Source: Streptomyces varsoviensis
GTDB lineage: Bacteria > Actinomycetota > Actinomycetes > Streptomycetales > Streptomycetaceae
DNA: 64,000 nt
NCBI RefSeq assembly: GCF_000718635.1
Contig: NZ_JOBF01000027.1
Span: 62,001-126,000 of the forward strand
Direction: 5' to 3'
Shown: one piece after another, positions 16,103 through 24,447 of the stretch
How the letters are laid out: the number at the start of each line of letters is the position of its first letter
Numbering within the stretch: the stretch's first letter is position 1
Made by a program: the position numbers and the translations under genes
The notes under the pieces: model-generated
Databases searched by the model: none
Told to the model about the DNA's origin: nothing
Seen by the model: the letters and a program-made list of their open reading frames with translations, nothing else

Positions 16103-17980
16103 TCAGCGGCGGGCATACTCGCGGAAGCCGCGCCCCGTCTTGCGCCCCAGGCACCCCGCCGCGACCAGGTGCTCCAGCAGCGGCGCGGGGGCGAGCCCCG
16201 GGTCCCGGAACGCGCGGTGCAGGACCTTCTCGATGGCCAGCGAGACATCGAGGCCCACCACGTCGAGGAGTTCGAAGGGCCCCATCGGATAGCCGCCGCC
16301 GAGCTTCATGGCGGCGTCGATGTCGTCCAGCGTCGCGTAGTGCTCCTCCACCATCTTGATCGCGTTGTTGAGGTACGGGAACAGCAGCGCGTTGACGATG
16401 AACCCCGCCCGGTCCCCGCAGTCCACCGGGTGCTTGCGCACCCGCGCGCACACCTCGCGGACGGTGGCGTGGGCGTCGTCGGCGGTCAGGACCGTACGCA
16501 CCACCTCGACGAGCCTCATCGCCGGGGCCGGGTTGAAGAAGTGCATGCCGACCACGTCCGCCGGCCGGGACGTGGCGCGGGCGCAGGCGATCACGGGCAG
16601 CGAGGAGGTCGTCGTCGCCAGCACCGCGCCGGGCCGGCAGACCTTGTCGAGCGCCCCGAACACCTCCTGCTTGACCGTCAGCTCCTCGGCGACCGCCTCG
16701 ACGGCGAGGTCCACGCCCGCGAGGTCGTCGAGGACCGCGGAGGGCGCGATCGCGGCCAGCGCCGCGTCCCGTGCCGCGGGGGTCAGCCGGCCCTTGTCGA
16801 CCGAGCGGCCGAGGGACTTCGCGACCCGGGCCCGCGCCGCCTCGGCCTTCTCCGGCGTGCGGGCCACGAGCGTCACGGGGTAGCCGGCCTTGGCGAAGAC
16901 CTCGGCGATGCCGGCGGCCATGGTGCCCGAGCCGATGACGCCCACGGACCGCACGGCGCGGCCGGCCGCGGTCGCGGCGGCCGGGGAGGGGACGGGGGAG
17001 GCCGCGTCCGGGACGGTGCGGGTGCCGCCCGGCGCGTCGTACGTGTAGAACCCGCGCCCGGACTTGCGGCCGGTCAGCCCGGCCTCCGCGAGCTGCCCCA
17101 GGATCGGCGCGGGCGCGTGCAGCCGGTCGTGGGAGGCGCTGTACATCGCCTCCAGGACCGTACGGGCCGTGTCCACGCCGATCAGGTCGAGCAGCGCCAG
17201 CGGGCCCATCGGCAGGCCGCAGCCCAGCTTCATGGCCGCGTCGATGTCCTCGCGGGAGGCGTACCGGGACTCGCACATGGCGGCCGCCTGGTTGAGGTAG
17301 CCGAACAGCAGCCCGTCCGCGACGAAGCCGGGCCGGTCGCCGACGGCCACGGGCTCCTTGCCCAGCTCGCGGGCGAGCGCCGTGACGGCGGCGACGGCGG
17401 CGGGCGCGGTCAGCACGCTGGAGACCACCTCGACCAGCTTCATGGCGGGCGCCGGGTTGAAGAAGTGCAGGCCCACAACGCGCTCCGGGCGGGCCGAGTC
17501 GGCCGCGAGCCGGGTCACCGAGAGCGCGTTGGTGCCGGTGGCCAGGATGGTGTCCGGCCGGACCAGGGCGTCGAGAGCGGTGAAGACCTCGTGCTTGAGC
17601 GCGTACTCCTCCGGTACGACCTCGATGACGAGATCGGCGTCGGCGGCGCTACGCAGATCGGCGCAGGTACGGAAGCGGGAGAGCAGGTCCCGGCGTGCGG
17701 GTTCGGTGAAACGCTCGCGCTCGACGGCACGGGCGGTGGAGGCTTCGAGGGACGCCACGGCTCGCGCGGCCGCCGCGTCGCTGACGTCGATCCCGACGAC
17801 CTCACGGCCGGCCCGGGCGAGGACCTCGGCGATGCCGCAGCCCATCGTGCCGAGGCCGACGACGGCGACCTTGCGCAGCGGACGAGCGGCGCCGGGCGCG
17901 GCGGGTACGCCGGCGGTGGCGGTCACGGCGGAGGCGACGGCGGTGAGAGAGGAGGGATCAGGGGTGGACAGACGGTCCAT
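16103..17980 (-). CDS. tandem-domain 3-hydroxyacyl-CoA (3-hydroxybutyryl-CoA) dehydrogenase
   Basis: 625 residues made of two complete HAD modules. Module 1 (about 35-320) has VAVVGLGTMGCGIAEVLA, VVGLHFFNPAPAMKLVEV and GPLALLDLIGVDT. Module 2 (about 335-625) has VGVIGSGTMAAGIAEVFA, VVGMHFFNPAPAMRLVEV and GPFELLDVVGLDV. Each keeps the Rossmann GxGxxxxG and the catalytic His-Glu region (LHFFNPAPxM). The modules are joined by an Ala/Pro linker. ATG at 17978-17980 preferred over the longer frame, which starts in poorly conserved sequence. Probably supplies crotonyl-CoA precursor steps to ccr. Confidence 0.92.
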   Translation of the reverse strand: MDRLSTPDPSSLTAVASAVTATAGVPAAPGAARPLRKVAVVGLGTMGCGIAEVLARAGREVVGIDVSDAAAARAVASLEASTARAVERERFTEPARRDLLSRFRTCADLRSAADADLVIEVVPEEYALKHEVFTALDALVRPDTILATGTNALSVTRLAADSARPERVVGLHFFNPAPAMKLVEVVSSVLTAPAAVAAVTALARELGKEPVAVGDRPGFVADGLLFGYLNQAAAMCESRYASREDIDAAMKLGCGLPMGPLALLDLIGVDTARTVLEAMYSASHDRLHAPAPILGQLAEAGLTGRKSGRGFYTYDAPGGTRTVPDAASPVPSPAAATAAGRAVRSVGVIGSGTMAAGIAEVFAKAGYPVTLVARTPEKAEAARARVAKSLGRSVDKGRLTPAARDAALAAIAPSAVLDDLAGVDLAVEAVAEELTVKQEVFGALDKVCRPGAVLATTTSSLPVIACARATSRPADVVGMHFFNPAPAMRLVEVVRTVLTADDAHATVREVCARVRKHPVDCGDRAGFIVNALLFPYLNNAIKMVEEHYATLDDIDAAMKLGGGYPMGPFELLDVVGLDVSLAIEKVLHRAFRDPGLAPAPLLEHLVAAGCLGRKTGRGFREYARR

Positions 17981-18274
17981 CGCGAGACTCCAGGGAGAGT
18001 TCCCCGACAGCAGGGGGGAAGTGACGACTGAGGAGATTCCGGGTACGCGCAAAGTGCGCCCGGACAAAGGGAGTTGAGCGATCGGCGGGGCCCTGTCCCG
18101 GGGCCGTGCCGTACTGGGGTGCCGAACCGACTGCACGCCGTGGCGGCCGCGTCACCAGGCCGCCCGAGCAGGAGTGCTGCTCTCCTTCGGAGGTTAACTC
18201 ACGGGTAACCGAGGCCGCCAGTGGTCGGCACGCGAATTACGCTGTGGCACGGGCCACTCGGGGAGGAGCGGGAA
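17981..18274. other. intergenic region between divergent genes with inverted repeat
   Basis: 294 nt between the minus-strand dehydrogenase and the plus-strand HEAT gene. GGTTA (18192-18196) and TAACC (18206-18210) are 5-bp inverted arms around ACTCACGGG, giving GGTTAACTCACGGGTAACC, a possible operator for one of the divergent genes. The rest shows nothing recognisable. Confidence 0.4.
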
Positions 18275-18910
18275 ATGGAAGAGGAATTCCGTGCGCTGCT
18301 GGAACGAGTATGGGGACAACTGGGCTCCCCGTCGGAGGTGAGGGCCTACCAGGGCGTGCTCGACCTGCTCCGCGACCACCGCCCCGCCGAGCACCGGGAA
18401 GACCTGGCGCGGATACTCGTCGAGCCCGGACGCCCGCTGTGGGCACGGGAGATCGCCGCCTACGCGCTGGGCGTGCGCGGCGACCGGCGCGCCTTCGAGC
18501 CGCTGGTCATGCTCCTCAACTACCGCGACCCGGTGAGCTGCGCCTGCGCCGCCCGCGCCCTCGCCCGTCTCCGCGACCCCCGCACGGCGCGCGCCGCCGC
18601 CGCCCTCGCCACCAACGAGCTGCGCACCGCCTACGCCCTGTACCCCATCCGGCTGCTCACCGAGCTGCGCGCGCCCGAGTCCGTACCCGCCCTGCTGTCC
18701 ACCCTGAACCGGCTGCTGGCCGCGCCCGACCACTACTGGCCGATCGCGCGCGCCTGCGTCGAGGGGCTGGGCGTCCTCGGCGACCGCAGCGCCGTGGAGT
18801 CCCTGAACGCGGCCCGCCGCCACGAACGGCTGCGCCCCGCCGCCGACGAGGCCCTGGCCCAGCTCTCCGGCACGGCCACTCAGAACGTCCGCCCCACCTC
18901 CAGCGCGTAA
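18275..18910 (+). CDS. HEAT-repeat protein
   Basis: 211 residues composed of helical pairs with HEAT/armadillo character: AREIAAYALGVRGDRRAFEPLVMLLN, CACAARALARLRDPRTARAAAALA, ARACVEGLGVLGDRSAVESLNAA. ATG at 18275 chosen because GGGAGGAG lies 7 nt upstream; the longer frame from 18221 lacks this. Probably a scaffold or adaptor; no catalytic motif. The 3' end overlaps the convergent GNAT gene by 31 nt. Confidence 0.75.
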   Translation: MEEEFRALLERVWGQLGSPSEVRAYQGVLDLLRDHRPAEHREDLARILVEPGRPLWAREIAAYALGVRGDRRAFEPLVMLLNYRDPVSCACAARALARLRDPRTARAAAALATNELRTAYALYPIRLLTELRAPESVPALLSTLNRLLAAPDHYWPIARACVEGLGVLGDRSAVESLNAARRHERLRPAADEALAQLSGTATQNVRPTSSA

Positions 18911-19404
18911 CGCACCTCCGGCACGGGCACCCCCGCCACCTCGTACTCCTCCTCACCCCCGTCCGCCGCGAAGCCGGCGCGCTCGTAGAAGCGGCGGGCG
19001 CGGGCGTTCTCCTTCACCACCCACAGCCGCAGCCGCGAGAATCCCCGCTCGGCGGCGCCCGCGACCGCGGCGGCGGTCAGGGCGCGCCCCACGCCGGTCC
19101 CGATCACCTCGGGCCGCACGTAGAGCGCGTACAACTCCCCGTCGCCGGGGGCCGCGCCCTGGTCCCGCGACGCCCCGAAGCTCGCCCAGCCCACTACGGC
19201 GCCGGCGTCCTCCGCCACCAGGCTGGTCACCTCGGAGCCGGCGCGGGCGAAGAACTCCCGCCGCCGCGCCGCGTCCTCGCACGCGCTCAGCCCGTCGAGA
19301 TACGCCCGCGGCATGATCCCGGCGTAGGCGAACCGCCGGCCCCGCACCCGGACCTCCGACACCGCGTCGATGTCCGCCGCCGTCATCTCCCGTACGCGCA
19401 CCAT
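18880..19404 (-). CDS. GNAT-family N-acetyltransferase
   Basis: 174 residues with the acetyl-CoA fold: N-terminal IRxAxxxDxxAV-like REMTAADIDAVSEVR, beta4 ELYALYVRPEVIGTGVGRALTAA containing the acyl-CoA loop (V/I-x-GxGxGxA), and LRLWVVKENARARRFYERAGF. Substrate unknown. The C-terminal coding region overlaps the HEAT gene on the other strand. Confidence 0.88.
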   Translation of the reverse strand: MVRVREMTAADIDAVSEVRVRGRRFAYAGIMPRAYLDGLSACEDAARRREFFARAGSEVTSLVAEDAGAVVGWASFGASRDQGAAPGDGELYALYVRPEVIGTGVGRALTAAAVAGAAERGFSRLRLWVVKENARARRFYERAGFAADGGEEEYEVAGVPVPEVRYALEVGRTF

Positions 19405-19444
19405 GCCGGCACGCTAGGAGTTCGCGCCGCCCGCCGCCAGGGAA

Positions 19445-19843
19445 TTACTCGCCCACCAGCGCGAACGCCTCGACCTCCAGCAGCAGGTCCGGCCGGGCCA
19501 GCGCCGCGACCTGGACGGCGGAGGAGGCCGGCGGGCGGGCCGTGTCGATGACCTCGTCGCGGGCGGCGCGCAGCGCGGGGAGGATGGCCATGTCCGTGAC
19601 GAAGTAGGTCAGCTTCATGACATCGGCGAAGGTCGCGCCCGCTTCGGCGAGGCAGCGGCCGAGGTTGGCGAAGACCTGGCGGGCCTGGGCCTCGGGGTCG
19701 GCCGGGCCGACGAGCGCGCCGTCGGCGTCGAGGGCGATCTGGCCGGAGACGGCGATGAAGCGGCCGGTGCCCCAGACGACGTGGCTGTAGCCGTTGCCGG
19801 GCGCGAGGCCGTCGGGGGTGGGGGAGTGGTGGAGCTGCGTCAT
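19445..19843 (-). CDS. RidA/YjgF-family protein
   Basis: 132-residue Rid protein (2-iminoacid/enamine deaminase family). Blocks: YSHVVWGTGRFIAVSGQIALDADG, QARQVFANLGRCLAEAGATFADVMKLTYFVTD, and RPPASSAVQVAALARPDLLLEVEAFA. The usual active-site Arg in the family's P.RSxxxV segment is replaced by Ala-Ser (PPASSAVQ), so it may belong to a Rid subfamily without deaminase activity. 14 nt downstream of the radical SAM gene, likely co-transcribed. Confidence 0.85.
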   Translation of the reverse strand: MTQLHHSPTPDGLAPGNGYSHVVWGTGRFIAVSGQIALDADGALVGPADPEAQARQVFANLGRCLAEAGATFADVMKLTYFVTDMAILPALRAARDEVIDTARPPASSAVQVAALARPDLLLEVEAFALVGE

Positions 19844-19856
19844 GCGGGTGCCCCCT

Positions 19857-20885
19857 TCAGAGCAAGGTCAACTGGGTGTGTTCGGGGGCGAGCGTAGGCG
19901 ACGCGGGCGGTTCGGGGACACGGCGGTGGGCGCCGGGTGCGTACGGGCCGATGCCGGCCTCGGCCGCGTACTCGTGCACCAGGCGGGTGATCCGGCGCTG
20001 GTACCACTTCGGGGCGTACGCGCCGCCCGCGTACATCGACTCGTACCGGCGGACCAGATGCGGATGGTGCTCGGCCAGCCAGGCCATGAACCACTCGCGG
20101 GCACCGGGCCGCAGATGCAGCGCGAGCGGGGTGACGGACGTCGCGCCGGCCGCCGCCACGGCCCGCACGGTGGCGCGGAGCTGCTGCGGAGAGTCGCCGA
20201 GGAAGGGGATGACGGGCGCCATCAGCACCCCGCACGCGATGCCGTGGCCGGTGAGCGTACGGACGGCCGCGAGCCGCCGCTCGGGCGCGGGCGTGCCGGG
20301 CTCGACGGTGCGCCACAGGGCGGCGTCGAGGAAGCCGACGGAGACGGAGACGCCCACGTCGGTGACGTCGGCCGCCCGCCGCAGCCGCTCCAGATCGCGG
20401 AGGATCAGCGTCCCCTTGGTGAGGATCGAGAACGGGTTGGCGCGCTCGGTGAGCGCGTCGATGATCCCCGGCATCAGCCGGTAGCGGCCCTCCGCGCGCT
20501 GGTAGCAGTCGACGTTGGTGCCCATGGCGATGTGCTCGCCGCGCCACTTGGCGGCCGCCAGCTCGCGCCGGAGCAGCTCCGGCGCGTTGACCTTGACGAC
20601 GATCTGGGAGTCGAACCCGGTGCCCGTGTCGAGGTCGAGATAGCTGTGGGTCTTGCGCGCGAAGCAGTACACGCACGCGTGCGAGCAGCCCCGGTAGGGG
20701 TTCACCGTCCATTCGAACGGCATGCGGGACGCTCCCGGCACCCGGTTCACGATCGAGCGGGCCCGTATCTCGTGGAAGGTGATGCCGCGGAATTCCGGGG
20801 TGTCGAACGTGCGGGTCACCGAGTCCGTACCGAACAGCGCCGGAGCGGCGCGCTCGCCGTCCCGGCTCAGGTTGGTCCAGCGCAT
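19857..20885 (-). CDS. Rv2578c-family radical SAM protein
   Basis: 342 residues. The cluster motif CSHACVYC (CxxxCxxC) is preceded by WTVNPYRGCSH, the signature of the SplB-like Rv2578c group. Further blocks: VKVNAPELLRRELA, MGTNVDCYQRAEGRY, ILTKGTLILRD and MAPVIPFLGDSP. Reaction is not established; relation to spore photoproduct lyase suggests a nucleic-acid or repair role. An SOS-like box 33 nt upstream supports a DNA-damage link. First gene of a two-gene unit with the RidA homologue. Confidence 0.9.
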   Translation of the reverse strand: MRWTNLSRDGERAAPALFGTDSVTRTFDTPEFRGITFHEIRARSIVNRVPGASRMPFEWTVNPYRGCSHACVYCFARKTHSYLDLDTGTGFDSQIVVKVNAPELLRRELAAAKWRGEHIAMGTNVDCYQRAEGRYRLMPGIIDALTERANPFSILTKGTLILRDLERLRRAADVTDVGVSVSVGFLDAALWRTVEPGTPAPERRLAAVRTLTGHGIACGVLMAPVIPFLGDSPQQLRATVRAVAAAGATSVTPLALHLRPGAREWFMAWLAEHHPHLVRRYESMYAGGAYAPKWYQRRITRLVHEYAAEAGIGPYAPGAHRRVPEPPASPTLAPEHTQLTLL

Positions 20886-20917
20886 GGCGCCTCCTCGTAT
20901 CGTCCTCTTTCGAATTA

Positions 20918-20929
20918 GAACATACGTTC
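20918..20929 (-). promoter_or_regulatory. SOS (LexA)-like box
   Basis: GAACATACGTTC, followed by G, matches the actinobacterial LexA consensus CGAAC-N4-GTTCG except at the first base. TATGTT within it, on the minus strand, fits a -10 hexamer. It sits 33 nt ahead of the radical SAM start in a locally AT-rich stretch. Confidence 0.5.
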
Positions 20930-21031
20930 GCTACGGGCGGGGCGACCCTGGATTTGGGCGGGTGTGGCGATGGTGGTTGGCTGTGGCGCAGAGGCCGGGT
21001 ACGGCACGGACACGACGTCGGAGGAAGAGTC

Positions 21032-21475
21032 ATGGGCCAGGTCGAGGCCACCACGGAGCGGATCATCGCGGCGGACCCGGAGGAGGTGTTCGACGCGCTC
21101 GCCGACTACACCGGCACCCGCGCCAAGCTGCTGCCCGAGCACTTCAGCGAGTACGAGGTGCGCGAGGGCGGCGACGGCAAGGGCACGCTCGTCCACTGGA
21201 AGCTCCAGGCCACCAGCAAGCGGGTCCGCGACTGCCTGCTGGAGGTGGACGAGCCCACCGACGGACAGCTCGTCGAGAAGGACCGCAACTCCTCCATGGT
21301 CACCACCTGGACCGTCACCCCCTCCGGCGACGGCAGGTCCCGCGTCGTCGCCACCACCACCTGGACCGGCGCGGGCGGCATCGGCGGCTTCTTCGAGCGC
21401 ACCTTCGCCCCCAAGGGCCTCGGCCGGATCTACGACGCCATCCTGGCCCGGCTCGCCGACGAGGTGGAGAAGTAG
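21032..21475 (+). CDS. SRPBCC/polyketide-cyclase-like lipid-binding protein
   Basis: 147 residues with START/SRPBCC fold: N-terminal MGQVEATTERIIAADPEEVFDALADY (strand then helix), central strands VHWKLQATSKRVRDCLLEV and MVTTWTVTP, and the long C-terminal helix PKGLGRIYDAILARLADEVE. ATG at 21032 is preceded by GGAGGAAG. Binds a small hydrophobic ligand in this family; the ligand is unknown. Confidence 0.82.
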   Translation: MGQVEATTERIIAADPEEVFDALADYTGTRAKLLPEHFSEYEVREGGDGKGTLVHWKLQATSKRVRDCLLEVDEPTDGQLVEKDRNSSMVTTWTVTPSGDGRSRVVATTTWTGAGGIGGFFERTFAPKGLGRIYDAILARLADEVEK

Positions 21476-21882
21476 CCCCTCGGCGAGGAGCCGGGGAACG
21501 GGCCCGGCCGGAGCCCGCCGGGAGACGCCCCGCGCGGGCTCAGAGCCTGTGTCATATCCCTGGCCGGGCGCCCGACGCCTGGCACGCACGCTCGCGGCGT
21601 TGCCGAAATGTCCTAGTAGCTCCGCTACGAGGACCTTCCGGCGCCTTGCGATCGCACGCACCAGACGCCGTGCGCTGATCCGACCAGGGATATGACACAG
21701 GCTCTCACCGATTCGAGTGGTTTTCATAGCGGCGCCGCGAACCGCCGCCGCCGCTCCTACCGGCCCGAAGGCCCGCCGAACGCCCCTCCCCGGCGAATCG
21801 TCGCGCTTGCCCGCGCTTGCTCAAGGTTGTCGTGAAATGCGACAACAGGGCGGCGGAGCAGGCGCGATGAGGGGAGCAGCAC
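21476..21882. other. intergenic region carrying the palindromic element
   Basis: 407 nt between the SRPBCC gene and the MFS gene. It holds the 164-bp MITE-like element (21542-21705) and the leader of the MFS gene, with GAGGGGAG just ahead of the GTG start. No ORF is supported. Confidence 0.6.
21542..21705. mobile_element. 164-bp palindromic MITE-like element
   Basis: Ends in 22-bp perfect terminal inverted repeats beginning AGAGCCTGTGTCATATCC. Both arms stay largely complementary for about 80 nt, meeting near 21624 at AGTAGC-tcc-GCTAC. There is no coding capacity and no obvious target-site duplication. The ends look like those of an IS (IS5-like end sequence, from memory), suggesting a non-autonomous derivative. 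As RNA it would fold into one long hairpin. Confidence 0.75.
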
Positions 21883-24300
21883 GTGGGCGGGACCATCTGG
21901 GCAGCGGAGGACGAACACCTCCTCGCAGCCGACACCGGGCTCGCGCGCCCGGCCGCCGAACCCCGCCCCCCGGCGCCGGGCGTGCCGCCGCGGTCCCGGC
22001 CGGCCCGCGCCGCCCTCTTCGCCGCCCTGCTGCTCACCGCGGCGCTCGTCGCGCTCGACCAGAGCCTCGTCGCCGCCGCGCTGCCGCACCTCGCCCACGA
22101 CCTGCCCGGCGGCTCCGCCCTTTCCTGGGCCGTCCCCTGGGCCGTCACCGCGCACCTCCTCGCGTGCGCCGCGGTGCTGCCGCCGGCCGGCGCGCTCGGC
22201 GACCTGCTCGGCCGCAAACGCGTCATCGTCCTCGCACTCGCCGTCTTCGCCGCCGCCGCGGCGCTGAGCGGCTGGTCCCGGACCGCGCCCCAGCTCATCG
22301 GCTTCCGCGCCCTCCAGGGCATCGGCGTCGGCGCCCTCCTCGCCACGGTCCCCGCCCTCCTGGCCGACCTGGTGCCGCCGCGTCGCCGCGGCCGCTGGTA
22401 CGGGCTGCTCGGCGCCCTCGCCGGAACCGCCCTCGTCGCCGGGCCCGCCCTCGGCCAGTACGTCGCCGAACACGCCTCCTGGCGCTGGTGCTTCGCCCTC
22501 CACGCCCCCCTCGGCCTCCTCGCCCTCACCGTCATCGCCCTCACCCTCGACCTGCCCAGGCCCGCCCGGCGGCCGAAGCCCAACCTCCTCGGCGCGCCGC
22601 TGCTCGCCACCGCCTCCGCCTGCCTGATCCTGCTCGCCGCCCGGGGCGGCACCGAACACGCCTGGACCTCCCGCGTCACCCTCGGCCTCGGCGCGGGCGC
22701 CCTCGGCACCCTGCTGCTGTTCGCCGTCACCGAGCACCACGCCGCCCAGCCGCTGCTCCCCCCGCGCCTCCTGCGCGACCCCGCCTTCGCCGCGGCCGGA
22801 CTCCTCAGCGCCCTCCTCGGCGCCGCGCTCGTCGCCGCCGGCGCCCTCCCGGCCTACCTCCAGACCGCCCACCACACGGCCCCCGTCGACGCCGCGAAAC
22901 CGCTGCTGCCGCTGCTCGGCGCCATCGCCGTCGCCGCCCTCGCCGCCGGCCCCATCGCCGACCGCACCGGCCGCCACCGGCCCGTCGCCGCCCTCGGCGC
23001 CGCCCTCCTCGCCACCGGCGCCTACCTGCTCTCCACCCTCGGCCCGCACACCTCGCCCACCGCCCTCGGCCTCCGCACGGCCGTACTCGGCCTCGGCATC
23101 GGGCTGCTGCTGCCGGTCCTGACCCTCGCCGCCCAGCACGCCGCGCGCCACGCCGACCTCGGCGCCGCCACCGCCGCCGTCCACCACCTGCGGCTGCTCG
23201 GCGGCTGCCTCGGCGCCGCCCTCGCCGCCTCGGCGCTCACCGGCCGCCTCACCGACCCGCCCCGCGGCGCCGGGCTGCCGCCCCTCGACTCCATCACCCC
23301 GCGGCTGCTGCACACCCTCCCCACCGACGTGCGCGACGGCTTCCTCCACGCGTACGCCGATGCCGTACCGCGGACCTTCCTCCTGCTCGTACCCGTGCTC
23401 GCCCTCGGCTTCCTGCTCGCCTTCCTGCTCAAGGGCCGGCCGCCGCTGCTCGAAGCCCCGCCCGCCGCACCCGGCGTCCCGGCCGGCGCCGTCCCCGCGC
23501 CCCGCCCCGTCGTCGCGCCGCCGGAGCCCGCCCCGCTGCTCACCGGCGTCACCATCACCGGCGCCGTCCGCTGCCACGACGGGACCGCCGTGCCGCGCGC
23601 CGCCCTCACCCTCATCGACGCCATGGGACGGCAGATCGGGCGCGGCAGCGGCGACGCGGAGGGCCGGTACGCGCTCGCCGTGCCCGGCCCCGGCTCGTAC
23701 GTCCTGGTCGCCGTCGCCGGCCGGCACCAGCCGCGGGCGGTGACCGTCACCGTCGCCGACCGCCCCGTCACCCTCGACCTCGTACTGGGCGGCGCCGGGC
23801 GGCTGATGGGCACGGTGCTCACCGCCGACGGCTCGCCCGCACCGGAGGCGCTGGTCACCCTCACCGACGCGTACGGCGAGACCGTCGCCACCACCCGCGG
23901 CGACCGGCAGGGCCGCTACGTCCTGCCCGAACTGCCCGCCGGCGAGTACACCTTGGCCGCCGGGGCGCCCGGCTTCCGCCCCGCCGCGCTCCCCGTCACC
24001 CTCCAGCCCTCCCGCGAACTGCGCCAGGACATCGAGCTGGCGGGCGGCGCCGTGCTCCGCGGGACCGTACGGGCGGGCGGCGGACGGCTGGTGGAGGAGG
24101 CCAGGGTCACGCTCCTCGACGCGGCCGGCAACGTCGTCGGGTCCGCCATGACCGGCGGCGACGGCGTCTTCCGGTTCATCGGCCTGCCCGCCGGCGAGTA
24201 CACCGTCATCGCGGCCGGATACCCGCCCGTCGCCACGGTGTTGCAGGTCACGGGCGGCGGCCGCACCGACAGCGAACTCCAACTCGGGTACGGGGACTGA
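21883..24300 (+). CDS. DHA2 MFS transporter fused to carboxypeptidase-regulatory-like repeats
   Basis: 805 residues. Residues about 40-500 form a 14-TM drug:H+ antiporter (DHA2): LDQSLVAAALPHLAHDL, GALGDLLGRKRVI (loop 2-3 motif A), and GFRALQGIGVGALLATVPAL. After a Pro/Ala linker come three beta-sandwich repeats of about 80 residues. Each has the pattern GxVxxxDGxxxxxAxVTLxDxxGxxVxxxxxDxxGxYxxxxLPAGxYTLxAxAxGY, for example ELPAGEYTLAAGAPGF and GLPAGEYTVIAAGYPP. These match CarboxypepD_reg/CnaB-type domains. GTG start with GAGGGGAG upstream. The extra domains would lie on one membrane face and may bind cell wall or substrate. Confidence 0.88.
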   Translation: MGGTIWAAEDEHLLAADTGLARPAAEPRPPAPGVPPRSRPARAALFAALLLTAALVALDQSLVAAALPHLAHDLPGGSALSWAVPWAVTAHLLACAAVLPPAGALGDLLGRKRVIVLALAVFAAAAALSGWSRTAPQLIGFRALQGIGVGALLATVPALLADLVPPRRRGRWYGLLGALAGTALVAGPALGQYVAEHASWRWCFALHAPLGLLALTVIALTLDLPRPARRPKPNLLGAPLLATASACLILLAARGGTEHAWTSRVTLGLGAGALGTLLLFAVTEHHAAQPLLPPRLLRDPAFAAAGLLSALLGAALVAAGALPAYLQTAHHTAPVDAAKPLLPLLGAIAVAALAAGPIADRTGRHRPVAALGAALLATGAYLLSTLGPHTSPTALGLRTAVLGLGIGLLLPVLTLAAQHAARHADLGAATAAVHHLRLLGGCLGAALAASALTGRLTDPPRGAGLPPLDSITPRLLHTLPTDVRDGFLHAYADAVPRTFLLLVPVLALGFLLAFLLKGRPPLLEAPPAAPGVPAGAVPAPRPVVAPPEPAPLLTGVTITGAVRCHDGTAVPRAALTLIDAMGRQIGRGSGDAEGRYALAVPGPGSYVLVAVAGRHQPRAVTVTVADRPVTLDLVLGGAGRLMGTVLTADGSPAPEALVTLTDAYGETVATTRGDRQGRYVLPELPAGEYTLAAGAPGFRPAALPVTLQPSRELRQDIELAGGAVLRGTVRAGGGRLVEEARVTLLDAAGNVVGSAMTGGDGVFRFIGLPAGEYTVIAAGYPPVATVLQVTGGGRTDSELQLGYGD

Positions 24301-24447
24301 CGCCCGGCCGCCGGACGGAGCACAGGGGGCACCGGGCACGCCGGGCGCACCACCTATTCGTCCATTGCGCCACGCGGCGGCCCTCGGAGGCTTACCGTGG
24401 TAATGGTGGCGCAGATCGTGCGTACGTGTACGAAGGAGCAACCGCCC

